The position numbers and the translations under genes are program-made. A stretch of DNA of 64,000 bases from Tamarix chinensis. Its lineage: Eukaryota > Streptophyta > Magnoliopsida > Caryophyllales > Tamaricaceae. The notes beneath the pieces were generated by a model. It worked only from the letters and a program-made list of their open reading frames with translations. It was not told the origin of the DNA and did no database searches. The stretch spans positions 38,822,610 through 38,886,609 of the forward strand of contig CM060173.1 of NCBI GenBank assembly GCA_030549775.1. Direction: 5' to 3'. The stretch's first letter is position 1. Each line of letters starts with the position of its first letter. Positions 31,341 through 44,067 of the stretch are shown here, one piece after another.

Positions 31341-32363
31341 TGATGTGTGTAAGAATATAGACTTATGGTTTAGGTGGTATTAGGGTTCGGTTAGGGTTAT
31401 TTAGAGGTTATGATGGTTCAATGATGTTGATGTTGATGTTGATTCAACATAGAAGAACTAATGATGATGATGCTCGAATGATGTTGGTTCTACATGGCTT
31501 AGTTCGTGGGTTAGAGTTAGGGTTTATGATTAGGGTTTAGTGGTGATATGAATATTATGATGATGAATGATTGGAATGATGATGATTTGATGATTAGATT
31601 TAAAATTTAATATTTTGAGGATGATCACGTGACTATCATAATATTCTTATATGACATTCAGAAATAGATAAAATTAAATATGAAAAATAGGTTGAAGATG
31701 AGTGTTGAAGATTATGATGATGACGTTGAAGGTGGCGATTAGAATTTAGAGTGGTGTGGATTTTTTAGAGAGTTTAAAGAATAGTTATTATTCTATAATT
31801 CACCAAACAAAGAGATTAAGGATTTCAATAGTAATCACTCACACATAATTGATTAACATTGAGAAGAACTCACAGATAATTCAAATAATGCAACTTCATT
31901 CAATTTTCATTACTTTATGAATGTGTACCTCTATGGTTTCTATAGCCATTGCACCACCCCAATATTACAAGATAATTTTAATAAAATATAATGAAAATTG
32001 ATCCCTAAACCAATGTCTTGTTCCTCACACCAAAGATATCTTATAAGATAAAATAAGATAAATCCTTAAAGATAGAATTAATTTATATTTTTAACGAATT
32101 TAACTCCCTTATCCTTTAGCTAATATCAATGAGATAATACTAATATTAGATTTCCAAAAGGTCTAGAATAGTCTTCCGATGCAAATTTTATGTTCATTCC
32201 TTCCATGAATATATTCATGCCCTTGATGTATGCCATGTACACATCTCTATTGCTAGCGACTTATTTTGTAAGTTTAGTCCATATCTAGCAATGTAGTCAT
32301 CCATTTTTCTTCTAATATGTAGGGAATAAATTCTCTCTAAATAGAGAAAACTAGGTTCCAACA
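31341..32363 (-). repeat. Gypsy-A 5' LTR (1023 bp)
   Basis: It starts TGATGTGTGT and ends GGTTCCAACA on the plus strand. It aligns with the split left LTR. A (GATGTT)n microsatellite lies near 31420-31440. The two LTRs differ at many positions, implying an old insertion. Confidence 0.8.
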
Positions 32364-35097
32364 AAATAAATGCTAACCCTTGGTCATTTACTTTTGAATG
32401 GTCGACTATGTTAGTGTCGTAACAACAAAGTTAATTTGTGCTTAGTTAGCATTAGTTTGATAAATCTTGTAGTTACCTATATAAGTATGATGTCAAGCCA
32501 CTATAACCCACAAGTTGATATATTTGAAATCTTATGACGAGTGAATTAGTTGGTTATCTCTCTTTTTGAGTATTTTTACCAGATAAGATGTTTTTGTGTG
32601 TTCCTATATAACATCCATTGAGTGTGTTCTATGTGATACATTCAAAGTTTAACTTTCTTTTTGAGTTATTGATTGAATCTTTCTTGAATATTTATAACCT
32701 ATCCCTCCTATATTTAACCTACTAACATAAGATTCTTTCTTTACCCTTTAAATTACAACTCTCATAGATGATTCGCATCATGTGCCTTAGTGTGCAACAT
32801 GGTTCTCTACTATCTTCTAGGTAGTTTTTTTTTTTTACCTTTACTTAATCATATTGATACTACATTTTTATGGTATCTATGATGATCTAGCTTCTATTTG
32901 GTGAGTAGAGGAAAATTTGTAAGGTTATAACTCTCAACTTTATTTTGTTGATGATAATGTGGTAGCCCAGTAACTAGCCATTTCATAGGGTTTGAGAGTT
33001 ACATTTCCATTTTGTAAAGAGTTTGACTAACTGAATTTGATGTATTTTATCCACTGTGTTGAGTTTTTTTCTTGGTTATTTAAGCACTTAGCTTTATTTT
33101 ATAATACCATTCTTATTTATGTTATTCTCTTCTAATTTACTTTTTTTGTTGTGCCAATCATACATCCTTTTATTCTTTGTACCATTATGCCTTGAATCAA
33201 ACATGCATTACCAAATGATCACGCCTCTCTTATGATTGGGGTGGTGGTAAAATTCCCGAATTATATTTTAACTCAATTCCAAATTATCTTCAAAATGAAA
33301 ATTTTCTAGTTCAAAACTTAAGAGTGTTACATCATTATTTTCGTCAATTTCCACACTCTTTTCCTGAAACAATTTCATTAGAAATTTAGCAAAAATCAAC
33401 CACTTTTCTAACTAATAAATAATCAACAAGTAGTCTCCATGTAAAATAATTTTCAAACTTATAAACAATCAACAACATCATTAATTTGATCATAATTAGA
33501 AAAAAAACATCACTTTATTCATTTGGAAGATGAAAGCCTAGCATCTAAACTAGTGGATTCCTAACATGAATCTAGTTTCTAAATAACTTACATGATGCCT
33601 TACACGATTAAATATATGAACAATCATAGTACTTCTAAATTTTCTTGGCACTTTTTCGTCCTTTATGATTCCTACTTCCATTAAAAAGCACTATATTTGA
33701 GTAGTATAAATGATTTTAGGGTACAACTAATGCATATGAAATACAAATTGGGTCATTCTAGGAAGACGGTCAATCAGGATAATTATCATCGAAATTAAAA
33801 ATAGAAATGGAGTTCAAAGAAGAGGAAAATATGAACTTAAGTACTCCTTAATTTTATATACTCACATCTACCACTCATAGTTTCAACTCTTAAAATAAAA
33901 GAAGTTAGATTTGAAGAAGATAATCAATTAAACTCTTCACTCAAGTTTGAAGGTGCATCTCACCATAAGAGAGGAAAAATATTAGGCAACAGAGATCTAT
34001 TTATTTAGCCATTTTATACACTTAAGTAGATGTTTAAAACATAGTTACAATATAACTATGCCCAACTAAAAGATAAGCTAGTTAAGACTTAAACTATCTA
34101 GTTTACTATTAATGTAACTATCCTCGTTTAATTTTAACCAGCTCACATATGATGTTCTCCTTCCCTTGGTCGTGCATTCACTTCCCAACCCATTCCCCAT
34201 TAGTGACGTTGAGATAGGGTGCAAGTAATAAGCTATTATCCAACTATTACATCATTAATTATGAAAAATGTTGACTAATAAACATAGTCTACAATAGAGG
34301 CTATGAATAGTACATAAAGATGAAGGGAATTATCATAACTATAGTTCTTAGCTCCTAAATGCCCAGTCTTACCCTATGTTTGTCTATTCCTATTTGAAGC
34401 AATCAAAAGTTGTCATCATGGTAATTGTGTGTAGGACCTGGTAGTGGCATAGGTGGTTGGTTGACTTTGGATGGGTGGTGTGGATGCACGCTTGTGCAGG
34501 CTATGTTTTGTCCAAATAAAAGAGAAGCCACAAAGTGTATGGGGTGGTAGATTGTAGATTTTGTTTTGGATAAAAAAGGGATAAGTGGCATAGTTATAAG
34601 CTTGTGCAGGATATGTTTTGTCCAACAAATGGAGAAGCCATGAAGTGACTAGGGTAGTAAGTTGTAGCTTGTGTTTTTAGCTCCAAAAAGGGATGGGTGG
34701 CATGGTTGTTACATATCAAGGCTTGGGTGGAATTAATAAATGTGAATGGGGATGTTTTATACTTAGTGAAATCCTTCCCAAAAAGGAATGATTTTTAGTC
34801 TTTTAAATTTAGGATGATGAGTGGCTAATGAGAAGTGTTGTAATGGGGTTGCTCATACATCATTGCATGGCTAACCTTTAGCATGTTTAATTCTTCCATG
34901 TAAGAAGGATATTTATATCCTTCAAACATATAATAATTAAAAGCCAACAAGGTCACATAATATCCCTTGAATGAAATTAAAGAAAATTTAGCCTTTTGAT
35001 CTCAACTTAAGGACAAAACAAAATCATCATAATTTTTGATTAGCAAAACTAAAATGATAATGGATGCTCCTACGTCAAAAAATCTCTTTGATTTTTG
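32364..35097. other. AT-rich region, unassigned
   Basis: No coding domain on either strand. Open frames at 34403-34591 and 34416-34628 overlap a tandem duplication and have simple composition. Some stretches (32800-33200) are T-rich. This may be old LTR or host intergenic DNA. Confidence 0.4.
34491..34710. repeat. Tandem duplication, 110-bp unit
   Basis: 'cttgtgcaggctatgttttg' at 34491 recurs as 'cttgtgcaggatatgttttg' at 34601. The following text (gtcca..gagaagcca..gaagtg..gtag..gttgtag) matches throughout with about 20 percent differences. Confidence 0.75.
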
Positions 35098-35900
35098 GTA
35101 ATATATAAAAATGATGATTTTAAAAGAGTTATAATAGTTTAATTGATGTTTAATAACTCTTATTTATAGTTCTAAAAGAAAAGAAAAATCGGCAATAGCC
35201 GTTGGATGTGAAAAGTATTTTAATGGTCGAATTCCAATGGATAGAAAATTTCATAAATGTTGAGACCAATTGATAAGTATTTAAATTAGATGACTAGTTT
35301 TAACATACCTATCAAGTGGTTTTATGAAAACAATCTGTTCGAGAAGTTAGTTTTACCACCGCATACCTTTACGAAAGAGACCATAACTTGATATATAGAG
35401 GTTGATATTGTATTCCATATTTTTTCCATAAATTAGACATCTTAATGATTCTAAAAAATTTTTAATGAAAAAAATAAATGGAATTTATGGTGAATTGTGC
35501 AAGTCAAACCATATGGAAACTATTTAAAATAAAATTAATTTAAGACAACCTTTTCGCAAATACTTGGAAATATTTTTTATGCATGAAATCACGTCAAGAT
35601 ATTTGAAAATGAATTTTGAATAGGATTATAAATATTTAATCATTGAAATATCTAAGTGCTCAATATGTAAGTCATATGTACATAAAACCTAAGAGTGTAA
35701 CATATTATTTGAAGCTTAATTCTTGGTATCTTGAGCACACTTGCTTATTCCTTCATGGTTTGTGTATTACACATATAAAATTGAAGTAATTGAAGCTAGG
35801 GTCTTATTTTGTTCTCCTTATTGATCTTTGGCTTGTGCTTGGGATATGATTTATAAACTCGATCTCTTTAACACTCGTTAATTAACCTATAAGGCCAACA
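35098..35900 (-). repeat. Candidate 3' LTR of LARD-like element
   Basis: The right edge is well marked by TAAGGCCAACA followed by the purine tract. The left edge is arbitrary. Confidence 0.4.
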
Positions 35901-38900
35901 ATCTCCCTCGTTTTGATGACAAAAACAAAAAGATGGCAATATCATGAGATATGAAGTACATAAGAGAGAAGGTAAAAATCTCAATAGTTTGAAATTTTAC
36001 CATAAAATCATACAACTATCTTATAAATGTGAATATAATGATAAAACAAGTCATCACATAGCATCTTTTCACTCTTTCTCCCCCTTTTGTCATTAATAAA
36101 AGAAAAGGGCTTTGTTAGATAAGATCTCCAACAAAACGATAAGTGCATAATAAATTTATTTCATATGGAGTAAAACATCCCCACAAGGTATGCAAACTCT
36201 CAATTTAAGCGTAAGAAAATAAGTCATACTTAATATTATCATTGAATAGCAAGAGTGAAACAAATATGGCATATCTTCCTCTTAGGCTTTACCTTGGGTA
36301 ATAACACAAGTGATAAAGTAAAATAAGTATGCTCCCCCTAAGGGTATGCATATTTTATCAATAAGATCAATACCACAATATGATCATGTATGATATTATT
36401 ATCTTAAAAAATATAAGTAGTGAAAGCCTCATTAGATTTCATAATTGTGATAATTTAGCAATATGGACTGAATTATTGAATGAGTCATAAAGATACTCAA
36501 TTAACCTAAATGGTATGAAGATAAATTTTAGTGATGTATAAATCCAATATGTCAACAAACAAGAGGGTGAGTGAGGAAAGGATTATGTAAAGATGTGAGA
36601 GTGTCCCTCAACATGAAAAAATATTAAGATGAGACTATGATAATAATTTCATCTTGAAAGTTATGACACAATACCTTATCAAATGTTTTCCTTTTATTTG
36701 TTGGACACAAAACACAAGGAACATAAGGAATGTGATGAATGATCCGTTCAATGAGTAACTTGTCAGTAATATGATGTATCAGGGATCAAGAAAAGCATAT
36801 CAATGAAGTGCAAGAGTATCACTCATTTGTATTAAGTAAGAAATTTAAGCATAATAAGTATATATTTGTACTAAGTAATATATTTTAACATATTAAGTGA
36901 ATATAGCAATGAAGCTATATGATCAATTAATTTTAAAGTTTCATCTGTTAATCTAGCCAATAAATAGACAATTTTGTGTGTGGCTAAGATGTGTACAAAA
37001 CCATGTAGGGAAGGTAACACATTATAATGATCTCAAGAGTGAATGTTTATGCTAAAATCATGTAAGGGCATAACATCACTCAACAGTCCATAACGTGAGA
37101 AAAGACCAAGGCATAACTCATAAAAGCACATTCCATCAAAGAGTTATATAAAATTAAGAAACATAAATGATGAGAAAAAGAATATCATAGTTGAAGTATA
37201 TATCAAAGCAATAGATGAGTAATTTAGTATTGTAATTGGCTATATAAGAGAAAGATTGAAATAAGAATATTTAGGCCGCATATTATTTATGCACTAGTCT
37301 AGTTAAGAAAGGAAGTGTCTCAAATCCTTATTATGGCCATATCAACTAGTTACATGTTATAATAATGAAGGTTGAGAAATATAAGGGAAGTGAAATAGGA
37401 AAAAGCATGCACAAAAAAACTAAACTGTTAAAAAATATGGTGAGTTGGTGAGCTTATCAATTAGAATGAAAAAGGCCATCCATTTGTATCAAGTATGGGC
37501 ATTTAGTCATCAAAAGGAGACATGTTTTAGATGCATCGATGGAAAGCTGGCAAAGGAACAATATCCTAAGCACTTCCTATTTCATGGAATATATTTGAGT
37601 GAAATGAAATATCAAATTATTACAAATCAGTATTAGCATTCACACTTGAATGACAATTAAGTTATAAGTGGTAATTTCAAATCCATACATGAATTGCTTC
37701 TCAATGTATATTTGAGAAGGAAAGTGAGGGAGAAGATGTGTACATCAAGAAATTAGTTTTCCCAGCACATATGACTTGAAAGATTTTATTTTCTTAAGGA
37801 AAAATACCTATAATCAAGATCAACTTTCAGAAAACTTATTAAAAGTGTCATGTATCCTCATAGAATATAAAAGATTTATGAACATAAGTTAAACCGTGTC
37901 TTAGTCAAAGATATGAAAGTGGAATCATGGAATAGAATGATGATGCTAAAATCATACATATCCATTAAATGATAAATTAGACAAAATAAGAGATTCATAT
38001 ATCACATAAATTTAAAATAAAGAGTGCAGAAACATGTTAAAAAAATAGAATCAAGTTTAACTTTTTTTTATCAATAGGGTGATATGAAGTGCATGCATCA
38101 AATAACACAAAGGCAAGTTCACACTTAAAAGCTAAGGTTGTAATGGAATTTGAAAATTAAGTGGAGAATATATAACTCATAATAAATATCTCATCGCACA
38201 TTAGAGTCAAGTGAGAGGAACCTTTAAGTTCAAGTTCACTATATCCAAATCCCTCGTATAAATATGATAGATTACCCAAAGTGGTTAATAGGATAGAACA
38301 TATGGTACTTATAGTCATGCAAACTCTCAACATGTTAGATATTTTAGATAATAATAAGAGAGATTGAGTGGATAAAATATAACAATTTAAGGCATATCAC
38401 TTATGGGAAGAGACAATTTCTACTCATGTACATTTGATTATAAGGTACAACATCATGAATGTCCCATATGTATATAGACAAATTCATCAGAGATATACAT
38501 AATTTTAAATGCTACTCAAGCATAAGCATGCTTAAAAGATGAAGCAAAGTAAGGTATGATGTTGATGATGATAAATAGTATGAAATGTTCTAATCAATCA
38601 TAAACAAATATCAAATATATAGAATAATAAATAATAATATTATGGGCACAAGTGTTAATACCTAGTGAGAAATTAGATGGAATCAAATGAAAAAATGTAA
38701 AATAAATCCTTGAACATATAAGCTATACTTGTTTAGGCATTAGGGTAAGAAATCTGACTCAAATAAAATATTTTAATGCATGTCAACTTGTTTCGTTAGA
38801 GCTTACCAAATATGAATAACTAGTGTGAGCAAAGTATTACTCTTCTTCTAGTGGCTTTCAAATACCTCATGCTAAATGGTTCTTATGGAATCTCAAGAGT

Positions 38901-40399
38901 ATATCTAATGTGAAATTTAGTGATTCTATTCAACCTATAACCAATACTCAAATGCAATGGGGAAAATTTCCTTTGATAATGGAGTTAGCACTTATCAAGA
39001 TAATTTAAACATAGGAAAGTATCAGTATCATGATGATGAAACTTCTTATAAAATTTAGCAACTTTTTAAAAATATTAGGAGAATATTTAAAAAAAATACT
39101 TAATTAGAGCATTGTCTCAATTATATAATATTTCAAATTTTTCTCAAAATGTAACATTTGAAGTATAATGACATGAGAGATATCATTATGAGCTAACTTA
39201 TTCATGTTATAGATAAATCCTCAAGAAGCATGAAGGTCTTGCAGATGCATAAGCACATTAAGTGTGCATCATAACATATGACCATTACTCATAAATCCAT
39301 TTAGGTATGAAGAAATTAAATAAAGTTCCTTAAAATCATTATGAGATAACTTATTCATGTTGCAAATAAGCCATCAGGAAGCATGAAGATCTAGCAGATG
39401 CATAAGTACATTAAACATGCATCATAACAGATTTCCATTACTCGTCAATCTATTTGGGTATGAAGAAATTATATAAAGTTCATTCAATTAACCATATATG
39501 ACCCAGAAACGTTTTTGAGCAATTCTTCTTGATATATAAGTAAATTAATATAGGAAAATGTCTTTTATAAAGATATAAAAACAAAGATCATGGAAGGATA
39601 ACAATGAGAGTATGAGTACAAGTAGAAAAAAATCATCAAAAAAATCAATATGGCCCACGCATTATATGACCATGGACTATGAGGAGTTTTGATCAGCAGC
39701 TATGGTATCTTCATCTTTACTAGATGTAGATGTAAGGCTAGGATCTAAAGGTGTGGATCAAGATGGGTGAGGAATGATGGTAAGATAAATCATAGGAATA
39801 TTTTGATTTGAGTGAAGAGAATCTTATAACAATGTATCCTCAGAGTTCTCTACATATGTGTTATCTAACATAATATCAACACCATCTCAAGTTCCCAATG
39901 CTCACTCTACATCATTAGCATTGAGTGGAGGTGTAGTCTCCTTAGTGTCATTAACCTTGACCCTTGGATCAATAGTAGTGAAAAATAGAAGTGACCATGC
40001 CATCTTCAAATATAGTATATTATGGAGTTGTAGATGTATTTTATGAATAATTCTATGTTGTAGAAACTATAGGTACGTATGAGTCTATACACTTAATGAA
40101 CTCTCAACAAAGGTAGTAGGTTGCATGCAATGAATAAGTTTCTCAAGTTTTATTCCATTATTTAGCTTGTGTATAATCTATATATATAAATCTATAATCA
40201 GCCTTATGAAAACCTTTGATAAGTAATTCTTGTAGACCATAAACTATTTCTCTACCCTAAGGAGTAGATGAAGGAGAGTAATAGATATGGATAAAAAATA
40301 TGATATAGCAAGTGAAACTATAGGATATGTAGTGAGTGGATCATGAGTCAGAGGAGGGATGTCCTAATCATCTGTATCGGCATGAGAAGCATGAGTAAC
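35901..40399. other. LARD-like internal DNA without recognisable gene
   Basis: About 4.5 kb of very AT-rich DNA. Short frames (37445-37636 plus, 39858-40046 plus) lack domains. A tandem duplication is listed separately. CT-rich words near 36070 and 36332 (ctcccccttttgtcatt, gctccccctaagg) are repeats of the PPT-like purine tract on the minus strand. Confidence 0.4.
39182..39487. repeat. Tandem duplication, 153-bp unit
   Basis: 'atcattatgagctaacttat' at 39182 recurs as 'atcattatgagataacttat' at 39335. The downstream text matches throughout (gaagcatgaag, cagatgcataag, catcataaca, ggtatgaagaaatta). Confidence 0.8.
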
Positions 40400-41215
40400 T
40401 AGTATCCTACTAGTGTATGCCAATGAAGCTCTAACATTCATAGTAAGTACGAGATTCTTACCATATTCACTCAAATCATATCCTATTAGTCATAAGACCA
40501 TCGTATCAAAGATATCTAATCTATTCTTGAAATAGAGAGAAATGAAATTGGAATCTCCAAAAAAGACTTATAAATGCTCTAATAACCATATAATGAGAGA
40601 ACCATACACGAAAGAGCTGTGTACATAACTTGCTATATATTTTACGTTCTAAGATATGTCAATCCTAAAGGATATAGAAAACCCTTATAAGATGCAGTCA
40701 TCCTTATGCCAATTTCTAGGAATCATATTAGCCCCAAATGTCATATGAGAGAACAACACCATGCAAATAGAATAACTCAATACCCTCTTGTAGGTATGTA
40801 GATAGTAAGAGATAATGGTGCCTTGAATCACATAATTATTCCTCATCACATCTTACATAATTATGTATGTTTCATGACACTTATCCAATTCTTATATGTA
40901 ATCCCCATAAGAGGTGACCATTTAAATGCCTAGACTCCTAACATGTCTAGGCTCATCGACCCGATTAGGAACACTTACGAATATATTGTTGATGGTGGAA
41001 CCATTTGTAGCAACAATCAAATTATCATATAAAAATTGAATAAGATAAAAGTAGATAAGATTATAGAGCTCAAAGAGTGGATTAATGTGAAGGTTAAAGC
41101 GATTCTGCATAAAGTGTATCTTGATAATATTGGAACTAGTGTCATTATTAATGCATTTTTCCTTAATTATTTTCTTTACAAAGAATCCCAAGAACCTCAA
41201 TTACCCTAGTCTTAT
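40400..41215 (-). pseudogene. Degenerate frame resembling a 'putative plant transposon protein'
   Basis: The 92-codon frame 41200-40922 (start MRFLGFFVKKIIKEKC) continues past stops into IQGTIISYYLHTYKRVLS, CMVLFSHMTFGANMIPRN, SFVYGSLII and FFGDSNFISLYFKNRLDIFD, ending near LIGYDLSEYGKN. The order of an HYI-like helix, a 'PYGMLLT.IFEHF.V' -like segment and a '..L.RMGY' -like end recalls the plant-specific putative transposon protein domain found in some large non-autonomous LTR elements. The resemblance is faint and from memory of the family's general shape. It could be chance. Confidence 0.25.
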
Positions 41216-43081
41216 TCAAGTGTATCTCAACCCTTTTGTCTTAACAAGTTATCACTAGAGTGCTTTTATCGAAGGATAAGTTATTCAAGAAGAGTTTTGC
41301 TAACTCGTGATAGTGAGGACTTTTGAGCATGAGTTTCAGTAGCATGTGAGAGTCATGTAGATGTTGCATAAAGGATAAACGGAATTATTTGATTCAAACA
41401 TCAATGTTGACACAACATCTAAGGACATTTTTTCCCTTCAAATCACTCATAATTTTGTTTCTTAGAAATAGATGGAAGAAAATGGTAGTTAAGGGTGTAT
41501 TCCTTATTGAGATGAAGTTTATAATATTTGGTTAACAAAATTAATAGGAATAGACAATTGAATTAGAGAAAAGTAGTTTGATTTCAAGTAGCCTATGGAA
41601 TGAAAGTAAAGCAAAGTCAAATGTTTTTTAGAAACAAAAGCCTTATATACCCTAGATAGATTAGTTGATTGATGTGATAAATACATTAGTTTTTCTTGAC
41701 CTATTTTGAAGAATAAAGCTCAACACTAATTGACAAGTTCAACGGAGACACATTAACTTGTTCCTTTAATACATCAACTAGTTTTTTCATTAGTTGATAG
41801 GTCGCTTCAGGTCATAAATACTTATTATGAGCAAGAAAGTTAATCAATTAATGAATTTAAAAATGCATTGTAAACTTAGTTTAAGCAAAAATCAAGAAGG
41901 TCAATTTATAATCAAATCAACATTTACCTAGTGTATCCAAACATGACTTAAACATAAATTTTATGAAATGACATTTAAAGAGTGAATAACATTTAATTTT
42001 TGTTAGTTAACTTTAGTTAAGACTTGTTAGCAAACATGTTTTTCATCTACTCATGCTATATTTCACATTAAAGAAAGCATAATAATAATAAAAAGAGAAT
42101 ACTAACTTGGAGTTAGTAAAATTTACATGTATTCCTCTTTCTTTTATGAAGAGGTAGAATCAGATTTGATGTTGTGATTTTTATTTGATCTTTCAAGCTA
42201 TTCCTCCTCTTCTTCTCCCCAATAATAAATTTTCAATTAAATGTGTTTGGTACATTTATCTTTTTGGGTCCATAGGGATTACTCCTTAATGAATTATCAA
42301 AAATAATAATATTATTTAGAATCCAAATCATTTTTGGAAAAGGGAAATGAATCCTTATTTTGTATTAATGAATGTTGTTTCTAAGATTTTCACAATTTTT
42401 AAAAGTTATTCTGAGTTTTACACGTGATTCAAATTTTAAGCTTTTTACCATAAATGCAAACTATGCATGTTCATTCTTCAATTTTACATGTTTTGAGAAT
42501 AAGTGTAAAACATTTTATTTAACTTAAAATTTTGACAATCAATAATTATATATGATTAAAGTAATGATCATTAATATCATATGAATTAATTATAGAGTTA
42601 GTCGAGAAAGTGGTTACCTTATCCGTTTATATGAAATTCCATCATTTATATAGATGAAAAATGACGCCAAATTTCTTCTCCCTTGTTACCACCATAAGTG
42701 ATATTTAATATTTACAAATCTCTTTAGTTGTGGTCCTTCTAAGATGTGCTCAATACATTTTCTCCAATGCCACAATGGAGCATCATGATAGCTTCATCAT
42801 TCATGGTTGCCCTTTATTTATCGAGATCTATCCATTCTTTAAATAGTTTATCAATTAATCCTTTATTGGTGGAAGTTTAAATGTTGGTTTGACTATGTGA
42901 ATGAAAAACAACAAGTCATGAAAATTTGTGTTGAATAAGATTCTAATAACTATTTTCCAAAGCTCAAATATTTTTCCAATGAGCAGCAAAGGTTTTGAGG
43001 GTGTTACATCTTCACCCAAGAAGTTATCTATTCTTGAGGATCTTAAGCTTTTAATTGTTAGATCAATTTGATGAAGCCTTA
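41216..43081. other. LARD-like leader region, no gene
   Basis: AT-rich DNA between the faint frame and the PBS. Contains 'tcaactagtt/attagttgat' words near 41665-41800 of the kind seen at 1-190 and 7090-7210. No reading frame. Confidence 0.35.
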
Positions 43082-43094
43082 AGCTATGATACCA
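43082..43094 (-). other. Primer binding site, Met-tRNA type
   Basis: The minus strand reads TGGTATCATAGCT, close to TGGTATCAGAGC, two to three bases from an LTR tip (TTTCAA|TTGG). Confidence 0.6.
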
Positions 43095-43096
43095 AT

Positions 43097-43660
43097 TGAA
43101 ATGTAGTATATATACTTCGGAGGGGGTGAATAGAGTATTCTGTATAATAGTGCCAAATTAAAATTTTGTGAGAAATATGTAGAAGGATAACAAAACATAA
43201 ATACATGATTAATAGTGGTTCAAGAAACTCTACAAAGTTTCTTTATACCTATAACTAAAAGGTTTTGTCATTTCGATTTGAATTTATCTTTATTGATAGT
43301 GGATGTTAGATGATGATCAATCCTTTCTTGGTTTATGAGCCTACAATATCAATAACCCTCTAGGAAATAGTTTAGACTTTCCTAGTTATTGATATGAACT
43401 CCATCAATAACTATGATGAAACCCAATAGAAACGATGGTTTAAAACCCTAAGATCATGAAGACAAGATTGCTTGAGCCTTGACCCAACACCTAACAAGTT
43501 GAAAACCAAGGCAACGAAGGATTGAAACGCCACACCTAGAAAACTTGAGAATCTCTCAACAATCAAGGTTATAATTTCGGTTCTTTGAACTCCACAAGAT
43601 TAACTTGATAAGTTCTACAAGTTCCTTTAAGAAGGAAGAGGAACACAAAACCTCAAAAAT
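43097..43660 (-). repeat. Candidate 5' LTR of LARD-like element
   Basis: It begins TGAAATGTAG beside the PBS and contains 'ggagggggtgaatagagt', a phrase typical of copia/Sirevirus LTR ends. The outer edge is not visible; it grades into DNA that may be the gypsy-C LTR. Confidence 0.4.
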
Positions 43661-43744
43661 ATGATAATTTCTGAAAATGTTATATATCCTTATTCATCTC
43701 GAAATACTCATATATATATACTTGGAACAACCCTCCAAGAATAG

Positions 43745-43945
43745 GAAAAGTCACAACAAAAGCTTTAAAATACCCTCCTAGAATAGGAAAAGTCATGACT
43801 AAAGCTAGAATACAAAAAGTCATAAATAAAGCTAGAATATGAAAAGTCATAAATAAAGCTAGAATATGAAAAATCATAACTAAAGCTTTTAAAACACCCT
43901 CCTCGAATAGGAAAAGTCATAATTAAAGCTTTAAAACAGCATAAA
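43745..43945. repeat. Short tandem repeats, 27-bp unit 'aaagctagaatatgaaaagt'
   Basis: Units of about 27 bases (aaagctagaatatgaaaagtcataa) repeat around 43800-43880, flanked on both sides by a longer related unit with 'ccctcctagaataggaaaag'. This gives small hydrophobic spurious frames on the minus strand. Confidence 0.75.
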
Positions 43946-44067
43946 CAATAAAATAAACAAGTTCCCACGTTTTTTAGGCCCCTTGAACTTCTAAAGGCAA
44001 CCATAAATAGCTAAATGACTAATTTTAATGTATTTAACATAACCATTCAAGGCTATGTTTTAATTCT

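Larger units (their letters stand above)
8144..32363 (-). mobile_element. Gypsy-A: chromovirus LTR retrotransposon, outer shell of a nest
   Basis: The right LTR (31341-32363, about 1.02 kb) aligns with a left LTR that is split into 8144-8218 and 24326-25248. Minus-strand coding relics lie between in correct order: gag, protease, RT, RNase H, integrase and a C-terminal segment. PBS is of the Met-tRNA type at 31324-31335. The pol sequence style ([32 protein letters not shown]) is that of CRM/Galadriel-like chromoviruses. A Tekay-type LTR with nested copia and LINE fills the break in the left LTR, and a second solo LTR splits RNase H. Confidence 0.75.
35098..43660 (-). mobile_element. Large non-autonomous LTR element (LARD-like), tentative
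   Basis: On the minus strand there is a Met-tRNA-type PBS (TTGGTATCATAGC, 43094-43082) next to an LTR tip (43097), about 7.2 kb of internal DNA, and a purine tract (AACGAGGGAGAT, 35912-35901) followed by an LTR start TGTTGGCC at 35900. The PPT and LTR style ('GATGACAAAAACG..GGGAGATTGTTGG', '..gagggggtgaatagag') resemble Ty1/copia Sirevirus-type elements. No gag or pol could be recognised inside. I could not align the left and right LTRs convincingly, so the pairing is inferred. Confidence 0.45.

Noticed and set aside
34403..34628. Two short minus-strand frames that look alike
   Set aside because: They overlap a 110-bp tandem duplication, and their similarity comes from the duplicated DNA. 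No domain.
43745..43945. Possible CRISPR-like array of short repeats
   Set aside because: Units are directly adjacent tandem repeats without unique spacers, in a plant LTR context. The same applies to 8898-9260 and 10140-10675.
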